Shown piece by piece: positions 1-10,725 of a stretch of 64,000 nucleotides of DNA. Below the pieces are notes generated by a model. It made no database searches and was not told the DNA's origin. It saw only the letters and a program-made list of their open reading frames with translations. This DNA comes from Muscardinus avellanarius. Taxonomy: Eukaryota; Chordata; Mammalia; Rodentia; Gliridae. The translations under genes were made by a program, and so were the position numbers. The stretch is from NCBI GenBank assembly GCA_963383645.1, contig OY726563.1, forward strand, positions 39,980,831 through 40,044,830, written 5' to 3'. The first letter of the stretch is position 1; every line of letters begins with the position of its first letter.

Positions 1-513
1 GCTTGGGAGGCAGAGACAGGAGGATCACGCAAGTTCGAAGCCAGCCATGCTGGCTTAAGAGACACTGTTTCCAAATAAAAATGTATAAATGGGTCTGGGA
101 GTGTAGCCCGGAGGTAGAAGGGGTTCCAGGAACCCCAGTACCACACACACACACACACAAAAAAAAAAACCTCTGATTACAAGCTGGGCTGGTGGCACGC
201 TTATAATCCCAGTATTTGGGAGGCTGAGACAGGAGGATCACAGTTCCAAGGATAGCCTCAGCTACTTAGGCCCTTTAAAACTCAGACCCTGTTTCAAAAA
301 TAAAGAATACAAGCTGGGCGTGGTGGCATACACTTGTAATCCCCGCGCTTGGGAGGCTGAGACAGGAGGATCATACAGGTTCGAAGCCAACCTCAGCTAC
401 TTAGTGAGGCTCTCAGCAACTTAGTGAGACCCTGTTTCCAAATAAAATATAAAATAGGTCTGGGAGTATAGTCTGGAGGTAAAAGCCCCTGGGTTCCACC
501 CCCAGTACCACAA

Positions 514-544
<31 letters not shown>

Positions 545-545
545 A
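1..545 (+). mobile_element. three + strand SINE copies
   Basis: 1-170 is a 5'-cut copy of the hairpin subfamily ending in CA and A runs. 184-311 is a left half only. 313-513 is a full copy whose tail has expanded into an (AAAT)n array (513-545). Confidence 0.85.
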
Positions 546-571
546 TCCCTATTAAACTCATTTTAATGCTT

Positions 572-652
572 TATTTTGGTGGTGCTGGGACTTGAACTCA
601 GCACCTCATGCAAGCTAGACAAGTATTCTACCTCTACATCCTCAGGCCCAGT
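572..652 (-). mobile_element. solo ID element
   Basis: Reverse of the tRNA-like ID unit (GGTGCTGGGACTTGAACTCAG ... CAAGCTAGACAAG), about 80 bp with no B1 half. It descends from the tRNA-Ala/BC1-type source, so it is not a tRNA gene. Confidence 0.75.
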
Positions 653-732
653 TTTCAATGTTTTGAAAAATAATTGGAACTGATCAATAACACGGTGAAA
701 GAAAATCTGTAAAAACTATTTGAAAGTTAGTG

Positions 733-1292
733 TTTTTAATACTTTTATTGGTGCATTGTAACTATCCATCATAGTGAGGTTCCGAGCGATAGAAACACAC
801 AGGCACACAGCACTTGGTGTGCTGCCCTCCACGTCCCACCCCACTAGCCATCCCCGCCAGGTATTGGGTATTAGTGAGTTATATATGTATTAGTGTATTA
901 TGTATGTATTAAGTGAGATCGGTAGTGATACCTTCATCTGTGAACATAGCATTATTTGAACTCTTTCCTTCATCTGCTCTCCTTTCCTCCTCTCAACCTC
1001 CCTCTCCCAACCCTTTTCCATTATTTTACTGCTTTCTCCCTCATTTGACAGAAGTCCTTTTTGCTTCCTATTTTTGTTCTAGCTTCACATATGGGAGAGA
1101 ACATACGACCCTTAACTTTCTGGAACTAGCTGATTTCACTTAGCATAAGAGTGTCTAGTTCCATTTGCCTGCAAATGACATGGTTTTGTTCTTCTTTATG
1201 TCTGAGTAAAATTCCATTGTGTATATGTACCACATTTTCTTTAGCCATTCATCTGTTGATGGACACGTAGGTTGCTTCCATAATTTGGCTTG
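733..1292 (-). mobile_element. L1 3' end fragment, reverse
   Basis: Begins with the reversed L1 terminus (TTTTATTGGTGCATTGTA), followed by a pyrimidine-rich 3' UTR. From about 1180 comes the reversed end of ORF2: CATTGTGTATATGTACCACA and 'CATCTGTTGATGGACA' correspond to conserved L1 ORF2 3' sequence. Truncated at about 1290. Confidence 0.8.
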
Positions 1293-1297
1293 ATGAA

Positions 1298-1923
1298 CTT
1301 CAGTAATCCCAGTTATTCAGGAGACTGAGATAGGAGGATCACAAGTTCGAGGCCAACCTGAACAACAATTCAGTAAGACCTTGTATCAAAATAAGAGTGA
1401 CCAGGTATGGTAGTACTTGCCTGTATTTCCAGTACATGGGAGATTGAGACAGGAAGATAGCCTCCAACAACTTAGCAACTGACTCTCAGAAACCTAGGGA
1501 AACCCTGTTTGTAAACAAAAAACAAAAAGGGCTAGGAGTGTAGCTCAGAAGTAGAATGTCCCTGGGTTCTATTCCCAGTCACACACACCCTCACCCACCC
1601 CCACAACATACTAATATATATAGTGGCTGGGGATATAGCTCAGTGCTAGAGCACTTACCTAGAATGTATGAGGCCCTGGGTTCCATACCTAATACCATAA
1701 AAAATATAAAAAGAAATGTAAACTAGGTGTGGTGGCATATCAGTAATCCCAATATTTGGGAGGCTGAGATAGGAAGATCACAGGTTCAAGGCCAGCCTCA
1801 ACAACATAGCAAGGTCCTCAGTAACTTAACAAGATTCTGTTTCAAAATAAAAATAAAATATGGGTGGGGTGTAGCTCAGAAGTAGAATGCCCCTGGATTC
1901 AATTCTCAGTACCAAAAATAAAT

Positions 1924-1925
<2 letters not shown>
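1298..1925 (+). mobile_element. SINE pieces and solo ID element
   Basis: 1298-1395 left half; 1398-1590 full copy; 1623-1705 solo ID (GCTGGGGATATAGCTCAGTG); 1721-1925 full copy followed by a (GAAA)n run to 1957. All are on the + strand. Confidence 0.8.
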
Positions 1926-1957
<32 letters not shown>

Positions 1958-2329
1958 GAGAAATGTTGGCTCAGAAAAGTTATCTGCCTACACAATTTTT
2001 AAATCTCCCAAGCCTCTTCTTTGGCATATAGATAGATAATATCAGCCGGACTTCCGGGAAGATGGCGACGGAGCCTAACAGGGCTTACAAGCCCCGCTAA
2101 CAACCAACCTCTATTACCACAAAATCAGCGCCTTTCATAGCCAGAAAACACCATCAGCAGAGAAATAAAAAATGTAATTTTAAGGGACAGAGAAAAAGAG
2201 GGCTGGAAAAACGAGACACCAGAAACCAGACCGCAGTGCTGCAGCCGGAGCCTCGGCGTGAAGCAGCGGGCGCCATTTTGCCTTGCAGCACCAGGCTCCA
2301 GAGAGGAAGGGAACTCATAAGGGAGCTCA

Positions 2330-2722
2330 GAAACCAGAGAGGAGATACGCCGGCCTCACGCCCGAGAACGCGGCAGCAGCGCCTTACTGCTAGCGGCAGC
2401 GGCGAGTTCACCGGACGGCACCAGACCAACGCACTCAACAGCCTACCAAGCTCCAGAGAGGAGCTGTGGACAGCGAGCCGAGGTAAGCCGCTGCAGAACA
2501 GCCGGGCGGGATTCGGCAGATTTCTTGGCGGCGCACGGAGCAGCTAAAGCTCCCAGGAGCTGGGCTCAGCGCACCCTGCAGGGACTCAGAGGGGAGTTTA
2601 AAAACAGAAAAGAAATACGCCAGCCTCACGGCCGAGGGCATGGCAGCGGCACCATATTGCTACCGGTGGCAGCAGCAGCAAATTCACCGAGTCCACAACA
2701 GCTCCATCTGCGCACTCAACAG
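2330..2722 (+). promoter_or_regulatory. two diverged 5'-UTR monomers of the composite L1
   Basis: The block ATACGCCGGCCTCACG ... GCACTCAACAG at about 2345-2440 recurs as ATACGCCAGCCTCACG ... GCACTCAACAG at about 2617-2721, a period near 272 bp. Both are GC-rich with CAG/CGG triplet-like strings. Tandem 5' monomers are known to act as promoters in mouse L1; a promoter role here is inferred. Confidence 0.6.
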
Positions 2723-2966
2723 TGAGTCAAATTGGGGCCCCTAGAGGAGAAATTCCAGTACTGTACTCCCAGGGACTTGACCCAGTGGGGGAGTGGTGGC
2801 AGAGATATTACACCATAGGAGAACGCCCAACCTGGCACCCCCCATCGTCTAAAGCAGCCTCGATTGACTCCCTGGGTCTGAGACTCTGCGATACAACCCA
2901 GTAAAGGAGTAGTGGGGACTGAGATACCACAGACTCGAGATCCAAAGCACCTTAAGCGAAGTCATA

Positions 2967-3896
2967 GTGACCGAAGGGAAGAACCCAGAGAAGGCACAAA
3001 CTTCCAAAATCATAGGAAAGAGGAATAACAATGGAGTAACGAATGCCCACAACCTCACAACTTCAGAACCCGATAAAACAGAAATTCAGAGATTTCTAGA
3101 AGATCAAATCAGGAAAATAACTGTAGAAATAATAGAGGTGCTTCGAAAAGAACTCAGAGAGAGCCAAAAAGAGATAAAGGATGCAATTAATGAAGTAAAG
3201 GCCTCAATTCAAAGCACAAACAACCGATTAGACCACATGGAGAACAGAATCTCGCTCTTAGAAGATGATCATTCCAAAAATGAACGCATAGTTTCTAATT
3301 TAGAAAAAAAAATCCGACAGCAGGAATCTGACATTGAAGAAATATGGGCCCATTTTAAGAGAGCTAACCCAAAAAATAATTGGAATAGAGGAGAGAAAAG
3401 AAGGTGAAACCAAAGGGATTAACAATCTCTTCAAGGAAATAATAGCAGAAATTTTCCAAACTTAGAGCAAGAGGTCGATACACAGGTACAGGAAACGTAT
3501 AGAACCCCCGTTAGAGAGGATCAGAGAAGAGGATCCCCACGCCACATAATTGTCAAAATGACCAATGTGGAAGCCAAGCAGAGAATCTTAAAGGCAACAA
3601 AAAGAAAGGGCCAAGTGACATTCAGAGGCAAACCAATTAGAATCACTCCAGACTTCCCAAACCAAGTCATGAGAGCCAGAAGGGCTTGGAGTAACATATT
3701 CCAAACTCTGAAAGAAAACAACTTCCAGCCAAAAATTTCCTACCCAGCAAAACTTTCTATCAAATTAGATGGGGAAATAAGAAGCTTCCATGACAAACAG
3801 AAACTGAAGGAATTTATGTCTTCAAAACCAGCGCTAGAGAAAATACTCAAAGAGATTAACTACAAAGAAGAAATAGGTAACACACATCAGAACTAG
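2967..3896 (+). pseudogene. L1 ORF1 (nucleic-acid chaperone), frameshifted
   Basis: ORF1 protein is the RNA-binding trimeric chaperone of L1 ribonucleoprotein particles. The first open part (2967-3407, 146 codons) reads through a heptad-rich coiled coil (IQRFLEDQIRKITVEIIEV ... LLEDDHSKNERIVSNLEKKI). After a frameshift near 3400, the RNA-recognition and C-terminal domains continue to the stop at 3894-3896 (HIIVKMTNVEAKQRILKATK; FRGKPIRITPDF; YPAKLSIKLDG; FMSSKPALEKIL). The total of about 310 codons is near normal family length. The frameshift makes this copy non-functional, although the rest is well kept, suggesting moderate age. Confidence 0.85.
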
Positions 3897-3949
3897 AGAA
3901 ACAAGATTTTCCATCCAACAGACAACCAAGATTGGTTATCTGTGGAGAT

Positions 3950-4650
3950 TCATTATTTATGTTAGTCTTTTACCTATCTCTAAATTGTATTGTTTGCTTT
4001 TATTGTTGCTAATTTTTAGGATTTCTAGTTGGAATATTAATATACCTTCAGATATATAGCATTTGGAAATATTCTATTCCATTCTGTCAGTAACTTGTAA
4101 CTCTGTTTACATTGTCTTTGGATATACAATATTTTTTTTATCTTTTAGGGAGTTTGTATACTCTTCTGTTGCCTGTGCCATTGAAATCATATCCAAGAAA
4201 TCACTGCCAATTTCAATGTTGTGAGGTTTAATGACCCAGATTTTCTTCTAAAAGTTTATAGTCTTAAGATTTATATTTAGGTCTTTTATCTATTTTGAGT
4301 GAATATTTGCATATGTGTTACGTAAGGGTCCAATTTTATTCTTTTTCATGTAATTATTATTTTTCAACAATATTTAGTTAAAAGATTAGTATTTCCTCCA
4401 CCAAATGTTCGTGGAAACCTTGTCAAAAATAACTTGACAATATATGGAAGAATTTATCTCTGAGCTTTTATTTAACTCCAATAGTTTATATATCTGCCTT
4501 TAGAACAGTACTACACTGTTTCAATTATTGTAGCTTTATATGGTTTGAAATCAGAAAATATACATCTTCTAGCTTTGTTCTTCTTTGAGATTGTTTTGGG
4601 TATCTAGAGTCCATATTCCATACCAGGATAGATTTTTTGTGAAAAATAAA
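3950..4650 (-). pseudogene. inverted L1 ORF2 3' segment inside the composite element
   Basis: Read on the - strand, this matches the nucleotide pattern of the L1 ORF2 C-terminal region. It includes the string corresponding to 'ACTCAAAATAGATAAAAGACC' seen in the second copy, and the downstream 'GGCACAGGCAACA'. It is opposite to ORF1 in the same element and contains stops. Its inverted placement is identical in both copies of the composite. Confidence 0.75.
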
Positions 4651-5292
4651 TAAATAAATATATGATAGCTTCACCTAAAAAAAAAGAAAAGAAAAAAAAT
4701 TCTCTGGTAAGAAAGAAAGCAAAAAGAAATATTGAAATGTTACCTTTTAGTCATCAAAAGCTTGGTATCAGACAAATGAAACTGTTTTGTGAGATTATCA
4801 TTTTTAATTTTGGATAAATTGCTATAAAACTAGATGTCAACCACTAAGCCAAGCATGGGAAGGAGGGATAGGGAGGGAACGGGGTGGGGATCGGGTAGGG
4901 GCTAACTGGGCGATGTGTGCATGTATGTCTACAAAAGTATTTTCTTTATACCATTATGATGTATGAATACATTGCACCAATAAAAAATATAAAAATAAAT
5001 AAATAAAAAATTTAAAAAAATGATAATATCAGCCATCACTTGGGTGGCCAGCCTGTAAGGTGGCACCTCACAGACCTGCTCCTTGCTGTGTTCATTTCTC
5101 TTGGTTGTTCTCCTCACTTTCTGAGTCAGGCACTGTGTGACTGATAGAATGCCGCAGAAGTGATGTTATATGGCTTCTGAGGCTGCAACATATGAGGCCT
5201 TAACAAAAATCTGCCTGGGCCTCTAGGGACACTCTTGGAGTCCAGTTACCCTAAAGCTACCTTGCGGTAGACATCACTTGAAGTAGCCCTGA

Positions 5293-5466
5293 GCTTAGTG
5301 AGACTCTCAGCAATTTAGCAAGATCCTGTTTCAGCCAGGTGTGGTGGCACATGGTTGTAATCCCAGAATTTGGGAGGCTGAGACAGGAGGATTGCAAGTT
5401 CACCGCCAGCTCAGCTACTTAGTGAGGTTCTCTGCAACTTAGTGAAATCCTGTTTCAAAATAAAGA
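5293..5466 (+). mobile_element. SINE left-half pieces
   Basis: 5293-5332 is a short tail piece of a left half. 5333-5466 is a complete left half (AGCCAGGTGTGGTGGCACA ... TTTCAAAATAAAG) with no ID half; the next element begins straight after it. 5036-5290 before it holds no recognised repeat. Confidence 0.75.
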
Positions 5467-5730
5467 ATAAGCTTTGGGAAGATGGTGGCCGCCACAAAGA
5501 ACATGCATTCCTCAGAGAAGCCCTGGACATCAGATTTTGGTTTAATATCTGATTGAGACAACTGAAGGAGACATTTCCAGCCGTGACTTCCTATCTAGAA
5601 TACAGGAGAGAGAGTGGATAATGGCAGAATTAGAAGCAAGATGACAAGGAAGCGCCCGCCACGCAAGAAAAGTGATTTTTGGAAGAACATCCCAGAAGAA
5701 ATGAGAGAAAAGACCACTTCAGCCGCACAT

Positions 5731-5949
5731 GCTGGGGAACTCTTTTTTTTTTTTTTTTTGGTGGTACTGGGGTTCCTGGAAGCCCTTCTACCTCCGGGCT
5801 ACACTCCCAGACGTGTTTTATATTTTTGAGACAGGGTCTCTTACGCCAGCGCGGCTGGCTTCGAACCTGTGCGATCCTCCTGTCTCCGCCTCCCAAGTGC
5901 GGGGATTACAAGTGTGCGCCACCATGCCCAGCTCAGCTGGGGAACTCTT
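5731..5949 (-). mobile_element. hairpin-subfamily SINE nested in the L1-derived element
   Basis: Flanked by 14-bp duplications GCTGGGGAACTCTT (5731-5744 and 5936-5949). The reversed copy begins with a T run and GGTGGTACTGGGGTTCCTGG and has GCCAGCGCGGCTGGC in its middle. Confidence 0.9.
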
Positions 5950-6349
5950 AACAACATACCTTGTAAGAAAAATGATCCGGGCGTGGTGGAGGGAGCTGAG
6001 CAGTGCCAGGTGGGAAGCTAAGCCGCACATTCCAGGGGAGCTCAGCATGCCTAGCCACTGCGCTCCTCTGTGCTGCACTGGGGGCTGTGATGTGCTCAGA
6101 ACAGCAGATCCTGCTCGATGCGGTGAGGTTGTGAGCCTCCACTCATGGAGGAGACATAAAATTCATTGCTGCTGAGTGCTCGATCTCACAACCTCTTCAA
6201 ACCACACATACTATCTTCTCTTGTTACAAAATATTGAAGAGGGGCTAAGATGACGGCGGCAGCAGCCAGGATTCAGGAGAAGCAGACAAATCCTAACCAA
6301 TCCACCTTGAACTTTTGGAAAAAAAATCTCTGCGAAGGGGGACATGCTT

Positions 6350-6567
6350 AAGAATTCTGGACATCAAGACAGGCGTGGTGGTGCATGCTTGTAATCCCCG
6401 TGCTTGGGAGGCAGAGACAGGAGGATCGCCCAGGTTCGACGCCAGCCACACTGGCTTAAGAGACCCTGTTTCCAATAAAAAATATATAAAATAGGTCTGG
6501 GAGTGTAGCCCGGAGGACGGTTTCCAGGAACCCCAGTACCACCATTAAAAAAAAGAATTCTGGACAT
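6350..6567 (+). mobile_element. hairpin-subfamily SINE nested in the L1-derived element
   Basis: Flanked by 15-bp duplications AAGAATTCTGGACAT (6350-6364 and 6553-6567). The left half has GCCAGCCACACTGGC and the right end GTTTCCAGGAACCCC. Confidence 0.9.
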
Positions 6568-7207
6568 TATACCATGTAAGGAATGAGCTCAGCGGAGAAC
6601 CAGGAGGAAGGTGGCAGCGGCAAGGGCGGCAAAGGCAAGTATTTGGGAGAGGCAGAGATCCGAACCAATCAGCGGCAGTGATGGCAGCGGTGGCTAGTAT
6701 TTGGGAGAGGCAGAGATCTGACCCAATCCACCTTGATCTTTTGAAAAAATTGCCCCAAAGGTAGAATGCTCCCGCCACGCATGCTCAGGAATTCTGGACA
6801 ACATGCCGTGTGGGAAAAATGTTTGGGAGGGAATTGAAATGGTGGAGGCAGCAGAATATCACAGAAAATAAAAAATCAGATGCTTTCCCTAATATGCAAA
6901 AACTAGAAAGAAATGGGTAATAGGAGGAAATCTAGTTGAGGAAAGGGCCCTATGGAGGAGCAATTAAGGTGACCAATCAGAGGGAATGGGATGGGGAAGA
7001 TGGAATATCTTTAAAGCACATGATGTATGTAAACATATCAAAGTTAATCACTAAATCAAGCATGGGATTGAGGGAGGGGAGGGAATGGGATGGGGATTGG
7101 ATAAAGGCTAATTGGATGATGTGTGCTTGTATATCCTCACAAGTCTTGCATTCCACTGAGATGTTTGACTACAATGCACCAATAAAAATATATTAAAAAA
7201 AAGAAGA

Positions 7208-7705
7208 AGCCGGGTGTCGTGGCACACACTTGTAATCCCAGCATTCGGGAGGCTGAGGCCGGAGGATTGCAGTTCGTGGACAACCTCAGCTACTTAGTGA
7301 GGCCCTCTTCAACTTAGTGAGACCCTGTTTCAAAGTAAAGAACAAAAAATAGTTCAGGGGCTGTAGCTCAGTGGTCAAATGCCTCTGGGTTCCATCCCCA
7401 AACCTCCAAAAAAAAAAAAAAAATAACACTGGGCGTGGTGGCGCACGCTTGTAATCCCCGTGCTTGAGAGGCAGAGACAGGAGGATCACACTGGTTCAAA
7501 GCCAGCTGCACTGGCTTAAGCGACCCTGTTTCCAAATAAAAATGTAAAAAATAGGTCTGGGAGTGTAGCCCGGAGGTAGAAGGGCTTCCAGGAACCCCAG
7601 TACCACAAAAATTAAATGAATAAATAAAAATTTTAAAAAAGTAAAATAAGACTGGGGTGTAGAATTTGGAGGTAGAATGCTCCTGAGTGCTGTCTCCAGC
7701 ACAAT
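7208..7705 (+). mobile_element. two SINEs and an ID-like tail piece
   Basis: 7208-7412 is a full copy. 7428-7610 is a hairpin-subfamily copy (AAGCCAGCTGCACTGGCTT). 7649-7705 is a right-half piece followed by a short (ATC)n run near 7705-7725. 7733-7790 is a small reversed left-half piece. Confidence 0.8.
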
Positions 7706-8048
7706 CATCATCATCATCATCGTCATCTCTAACACGCAATCCTCTTGTCTCAGTCTCCCAAAGTACTGCAATTCTAGGCCTGACTATATTTCTAGTCATG
7801 CCTGACTGTAATTGTTGTTTTAAGCCGTTAGGTTTCATGTGGTTTGTTATACAGCAATAGATCACTGAAACACTCCTCCCCTTCCTTCCTCCTCCACTTG
7901 CTGTGAAGTGTTTCCTTCGGTGGGTGAGAGTGAACAAGGATGTGTCAGGCCAACTCAGGCATGGGGGATTTTCCAGCCAATGTTGGCCCAGGCAACTGAC
8001 ATATTTATGCTCTAGATACACTGTTACTGGTCTGTCTTCTGTGTTTTG

Positions 8049-8146
8049 GGTTTTTTTTTTTTTTTTTTTGCAATAGTGGGGACGGAACTCAGCTCCTTGT
8101 GCATGCCAAGCAAACGTCCTACCACTGAGTTAAACCCCAGCCCCAA
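8049..8146 (-). mobile_element. solo ID element with long T (A-tail) run
   Basis: Starts with about 21 T, then reversed ID sequence with GTGCATGCCAAGCAAACG and ending AAACCCCAGCCCC. No B1 half. The flanking 7795-8045 holds no recognised feature. Confidence 0.8.
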
Positions 8147-8278
8147 TTTCCACCTAGACTTTGCGGAATTAGACCTGTGAGCACATTTCTTCTCCAGACT
8201 TGCTCTCTACCTACCCATGTTTGTAATACGGAACTCATCCCTGCAGCTGTGGCAGTCAGCCTGGGGGAGGCACTATGT

Positions 8279-9123
8279 ATGGTGGTACTGAGGATTGAAC
8301 CCAGGCTTATTCTATTTCGGAGCTACATCCCCAGCCCTATTTTATGTTTTATTTGGAAACAGGGTCTTACTAAGTTGCTGGTGATCTCATTAAGTTGTCA
8401 AGGCTGGTCTCATCCTTAACATTTTTCTGGGGGGTGGGTTGGGTACTGGGGATTGAACCCAGAAGCATTCTACCCCTGAGCTACACCCCAAGCCCTATTT
8501 CACTTTTTTAAATTTTGAAACAGGGTCTCATTAAGTTCCTGAGAGCCTTGCTAAGTTGCTGAGGCTGTCCTCAAACCTGGTATCCACCTGTCTCAGCTTC
8601 TCAAGTACTGGGATTACAGGAGTGCATCACCACAGGTGGCTTAGAGAGTATATCATTGACTGGTCAGCAATTTATCTGATTATCTCCCTTGAGAGTCTGA
8701 ACTAATAAAGAGCCTGTGGCATGTACTTGGAAAGAGAGGCCAAGAGGAATCAAGGTGGCAGCTGTTGCCAGCCATGTATGGGCTGAAAAGTAAGTAGAGT
8801 TGGGTTTGCAGAAAGTAGTGATGATACTTCATGGAGGGAAAGAGAGGGAGAACAGAAAAAGATTTAGAGAAAGGTCTTGAGAGAGCTTTAGCCCTAGCTC
8901 TGTTCATTGGCTTCCTAGGGCCCAGATTGGTGTGTGTGTTAATCCAGAGGTGTTTTACCTCTGAGCTACACCCCCAGCTCTATTATATTTCTTATTTTGA
9001 AGCAGAGTCTCATTAAGTTGCTGAGGGTCTCACTAGGTTGTGGAGGCTGTCCTTGAACCTGCAATCCTCCAGTTTTAGCTTCTCAAATACTGTTATTACA
9101 GGTTTGTGTCACCATGCTTGGCT
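8279..9123 (-). mobile_element. three reverse SINE copies
   Basis: 8279-8415 (right half and part of the left), 8440-8641 (full) and 8943-9123 (full, diverged). 8645-8930 between them shows no recognised repeat or gene. Confidence 0.75.
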
Positions 9124-9289
9124 ATAATCCCCAGTTTGTAAAGTGTAATTTATCTTTATCTTACTCAATTTTGGGCCAAAGTGATGGTGGTTTGGGAATT
9201 AACACAAAGGGGACTTTCTTTTTACTTTTACTTAAGGGTCCCTGAAAAGTTCACTGTTGGATACATTAATAACTATTTCAAAATAATTA

Positions 9290-9628
9290 GCTGAGTGCAG
9301 TGGTACACACTTGTAATCTCAGTACTTGAGAGGCCGAAACAGGAGGATTACAGGTTTAAGGCCAGCCTCGGCAACATATCAAGACCTTCAGTAATTTATT
9401 GAGACTCTGATTTTTTAAAAAAATGGGGCCGGGCATGGTGCCAAATGCTTGTAATCCCAGTATTTGGGAGGCTGAGACAGGAGAATCACAGATTTGTGGC
9501 CAGCTTCAGCTACCTAGTGAGGCCCTCTGCAACTTAGTGAGATCCTGTTAAAAAAAAAAAAAAGAATAAAATATTGGGCTAGGGGTGTAGCTCGTAGGTA
9601 GAATGTACCTGTGTTCAAACCCCAGTAC
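9290..9628 (+). mobile_element. SINE left half and full SINE
   Basis: 9290-9415 is a left half; 9428-9628 is a full copy with poly-A linker. They are followed by a (CA)n run. Confidence 0.8.
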
Positions 9629-9664
9629 CCCCCCAAAAAGAAAAAGAAAATAGGGTTGGATGTT

Positions 9665-9666
<2 letters not shown>

Positions 9667-9709
<43 letters not shown>
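9667..9709. repeat. (CA)n microsatellite
   Basis: Uninterrupted CA dinucleotides, more than 20 units. Confidence 0.95.
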
Positions 9710-9712
<3 letters not shown>

Positions 9713-10005
9713 TTTAGAGATTGTTCTTCTACAGTCAGTTTTGTTCATGAAGAGGACATTATCACTGTGGAACAGAGCTCTCATAGGCATGAGAAGGCCA
9801 AAGCAAAAGTTTCTTTACTTCTTTATTTCTGATGAATGAAAGAGGAACAAATTTTCAGTGTAGAAGGAGGCACTACACAATCAGCGTCGGGATTTTCCTA
9901 GTCCCTACTCAGTCACTCTCATGGAAACCATTCTTGCTTGATCTCTGTGGATCTCTGCTGCACTATGTGGTAATTACAGTCTTAACTTTCAATAAATATA
10001 TAACT

Positions 10006-10153
10006 TATGACACCAGACCTAAAACATCCTCACAAAAGCCGGGAATGGCCTGGGCGGGGGCTGGGCGGGGCGGGCTGGCTGATGTGCGCATTTATGTCTA
10101 TGCGAGCTTTTTGCTTCATCATGATGTATAAATACAAAGCACCAATGATTTTT
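10006..10153 (+). mobile_element. L1 3' tail fragment
   Basis: Diverged copy of the G-rich 3' UTR (GGGCGGGGGCTGGGCGGGG) followed by GATGTGCGCATTTATGTC and the end AAAGCACCAATGATT. Confidence 0.7.
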
Positions 10154-10156
10154 TAA

Positions 10157-10725
10157 AGCCAGGAATGAAAGCATACACCTGTAATTCCAGTATTTTGGAG
10201 GCTAGGGGTGTGTGCGGGGCGGGGAGAGGGTCATAGGTTCAAGGCCAGCCTGGGCAACTAAACAAGACCCTTGCCAACTTAGCGAGACCCTGTTTCAATT
10301 TTTTTTTTTTTTTTTGGTGGTACTGGGGATGGAATCCAGGGGCCTTCTACCTCTGGGCTACACTCCCAGACCAATTTTATATTTTTTATTTGGAAACAGG
10401 GTCCCTTAAGCCAGTTGAGGCTGGCTTTGAACCTGCATGATCCTTCTGTCTCAGTGTCCTAAGCATGGGTATTATAAGCGTGCACCACCACGCCCGGCTT
10501 CAATTTTTAAAAAAGTAAATAAAGCCGGGCGTGGTGGCGCACGCTTGTAATCCCCGCGCTTGGGAGGCAGAGACAGGAGGATCGCGCAGGTTCGAAGCCA
10601 GCCGCGCGCGCTGGTTTAGGAGACCCTGTTTCCAAATAAAAATGTAAAAATAGGTCTGGGAGTGTAGCCCGGAGGTAGAAGGGCTTCCAGGAACCCCAGT
10701 ATCACAAAAAAAAAAAAAAACATAA
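10157..10725. mobile_element. SINE cluster: left half (+), hairpin-type copy (-), hairpin-type copy (+)
   Basis: 10157-10298 is a + left half. 10300-10498 is a reversed copy inserted at its end, with TTCAATTTTT repeated on both sides. 10520-10725 is a + copy with GCCAGCCGCGCGCGCTGG and the right end GGCTTCCAGGAACCCC. Confidence 0.85.

Larger units (their letters stand above)
2035..5034 (+). mobile_element. composite L1-derived retroposon, copy 1, with target-site duplications
   Basis: Flanked by perfect 13-bp duplications (GATAATATCAGCC at 2035-2047 and 5022-5034), so the whole block inserted as one unit. The order is: 5' UTR from 2048 with a YY1-like AAGATGGCG at 2059; two diverged 5'-UTR monomers; ORF1 (2967-3896, frameshifted); a segment matching the 3' part of L1 ORF2 but reversed (about 3950-4650); an unassigned link (4660-4820); then the L1 3' tail (about 4826-5000) ending CATTGCACCAATAAAA plus A-rich sequence. 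The same order, including the inversion, recurs in reverse at 51056-53460. It cannot encode ORF2 protein, so it would need the proteins of an autonomous L1. It resembles 'half-L1' (ORF1-only) elements, but with an unusual internal inversion. Confidence 0.85.
5471..7200 (+). mobile_element. non-coding L1-derived element: repeated 5' monomers joined to an L1 3' tail
   Basis: Starts TTTGGGAAGATGGTGGCCGCC, like an L1 5' end with a YY1-like site, and ends TACAATGCACCAATAAAAATA plus A, the L1 terminus. Between them are at least three diverged repeats of one unit, recognisable by its end (CCGCACATGCTGGGGAACTC.., GGGACATGCTTAAGAATTCTGG.., CCACGCATGCTCAGGAATTCTGG..) at about 5722, 6340 and 6775. The module GTATTTGGGAGAGGCAGAG is also duplicated at about 6640 and 6698. 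Two SINEs are nested inside (5745-5935 and 6365-6552). No ORF1 or ORF2 remains. The 3' tail runs from about 6890. Confidence 0.7.

Noticed and set aside
2236..2904. Open frames in the GC-rich block before L1 ORF1
   Set aside because: They are the L1 5' UTR/promoter monomers, not genes. Copy 2 does not preserve the frames.
3900..4700. Twin-priming inversion at the time of insertion as the explanation for the composite L1
   Set aside because: The inversion lies inside the element with ORF1 and 5' UTR upstream in normal orientation, and the same junctions recur in an independent copy. A single insertion accident does not explain this.
7368..8021. Long open frame (217 codons) on the - strand
   Set aside because: It crosses a reversed SINE, a short (GAT)n run giving poly-Asp, and unique AT-rich DNA. 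The protein is low-complexity SINE translation with no family resemblance.
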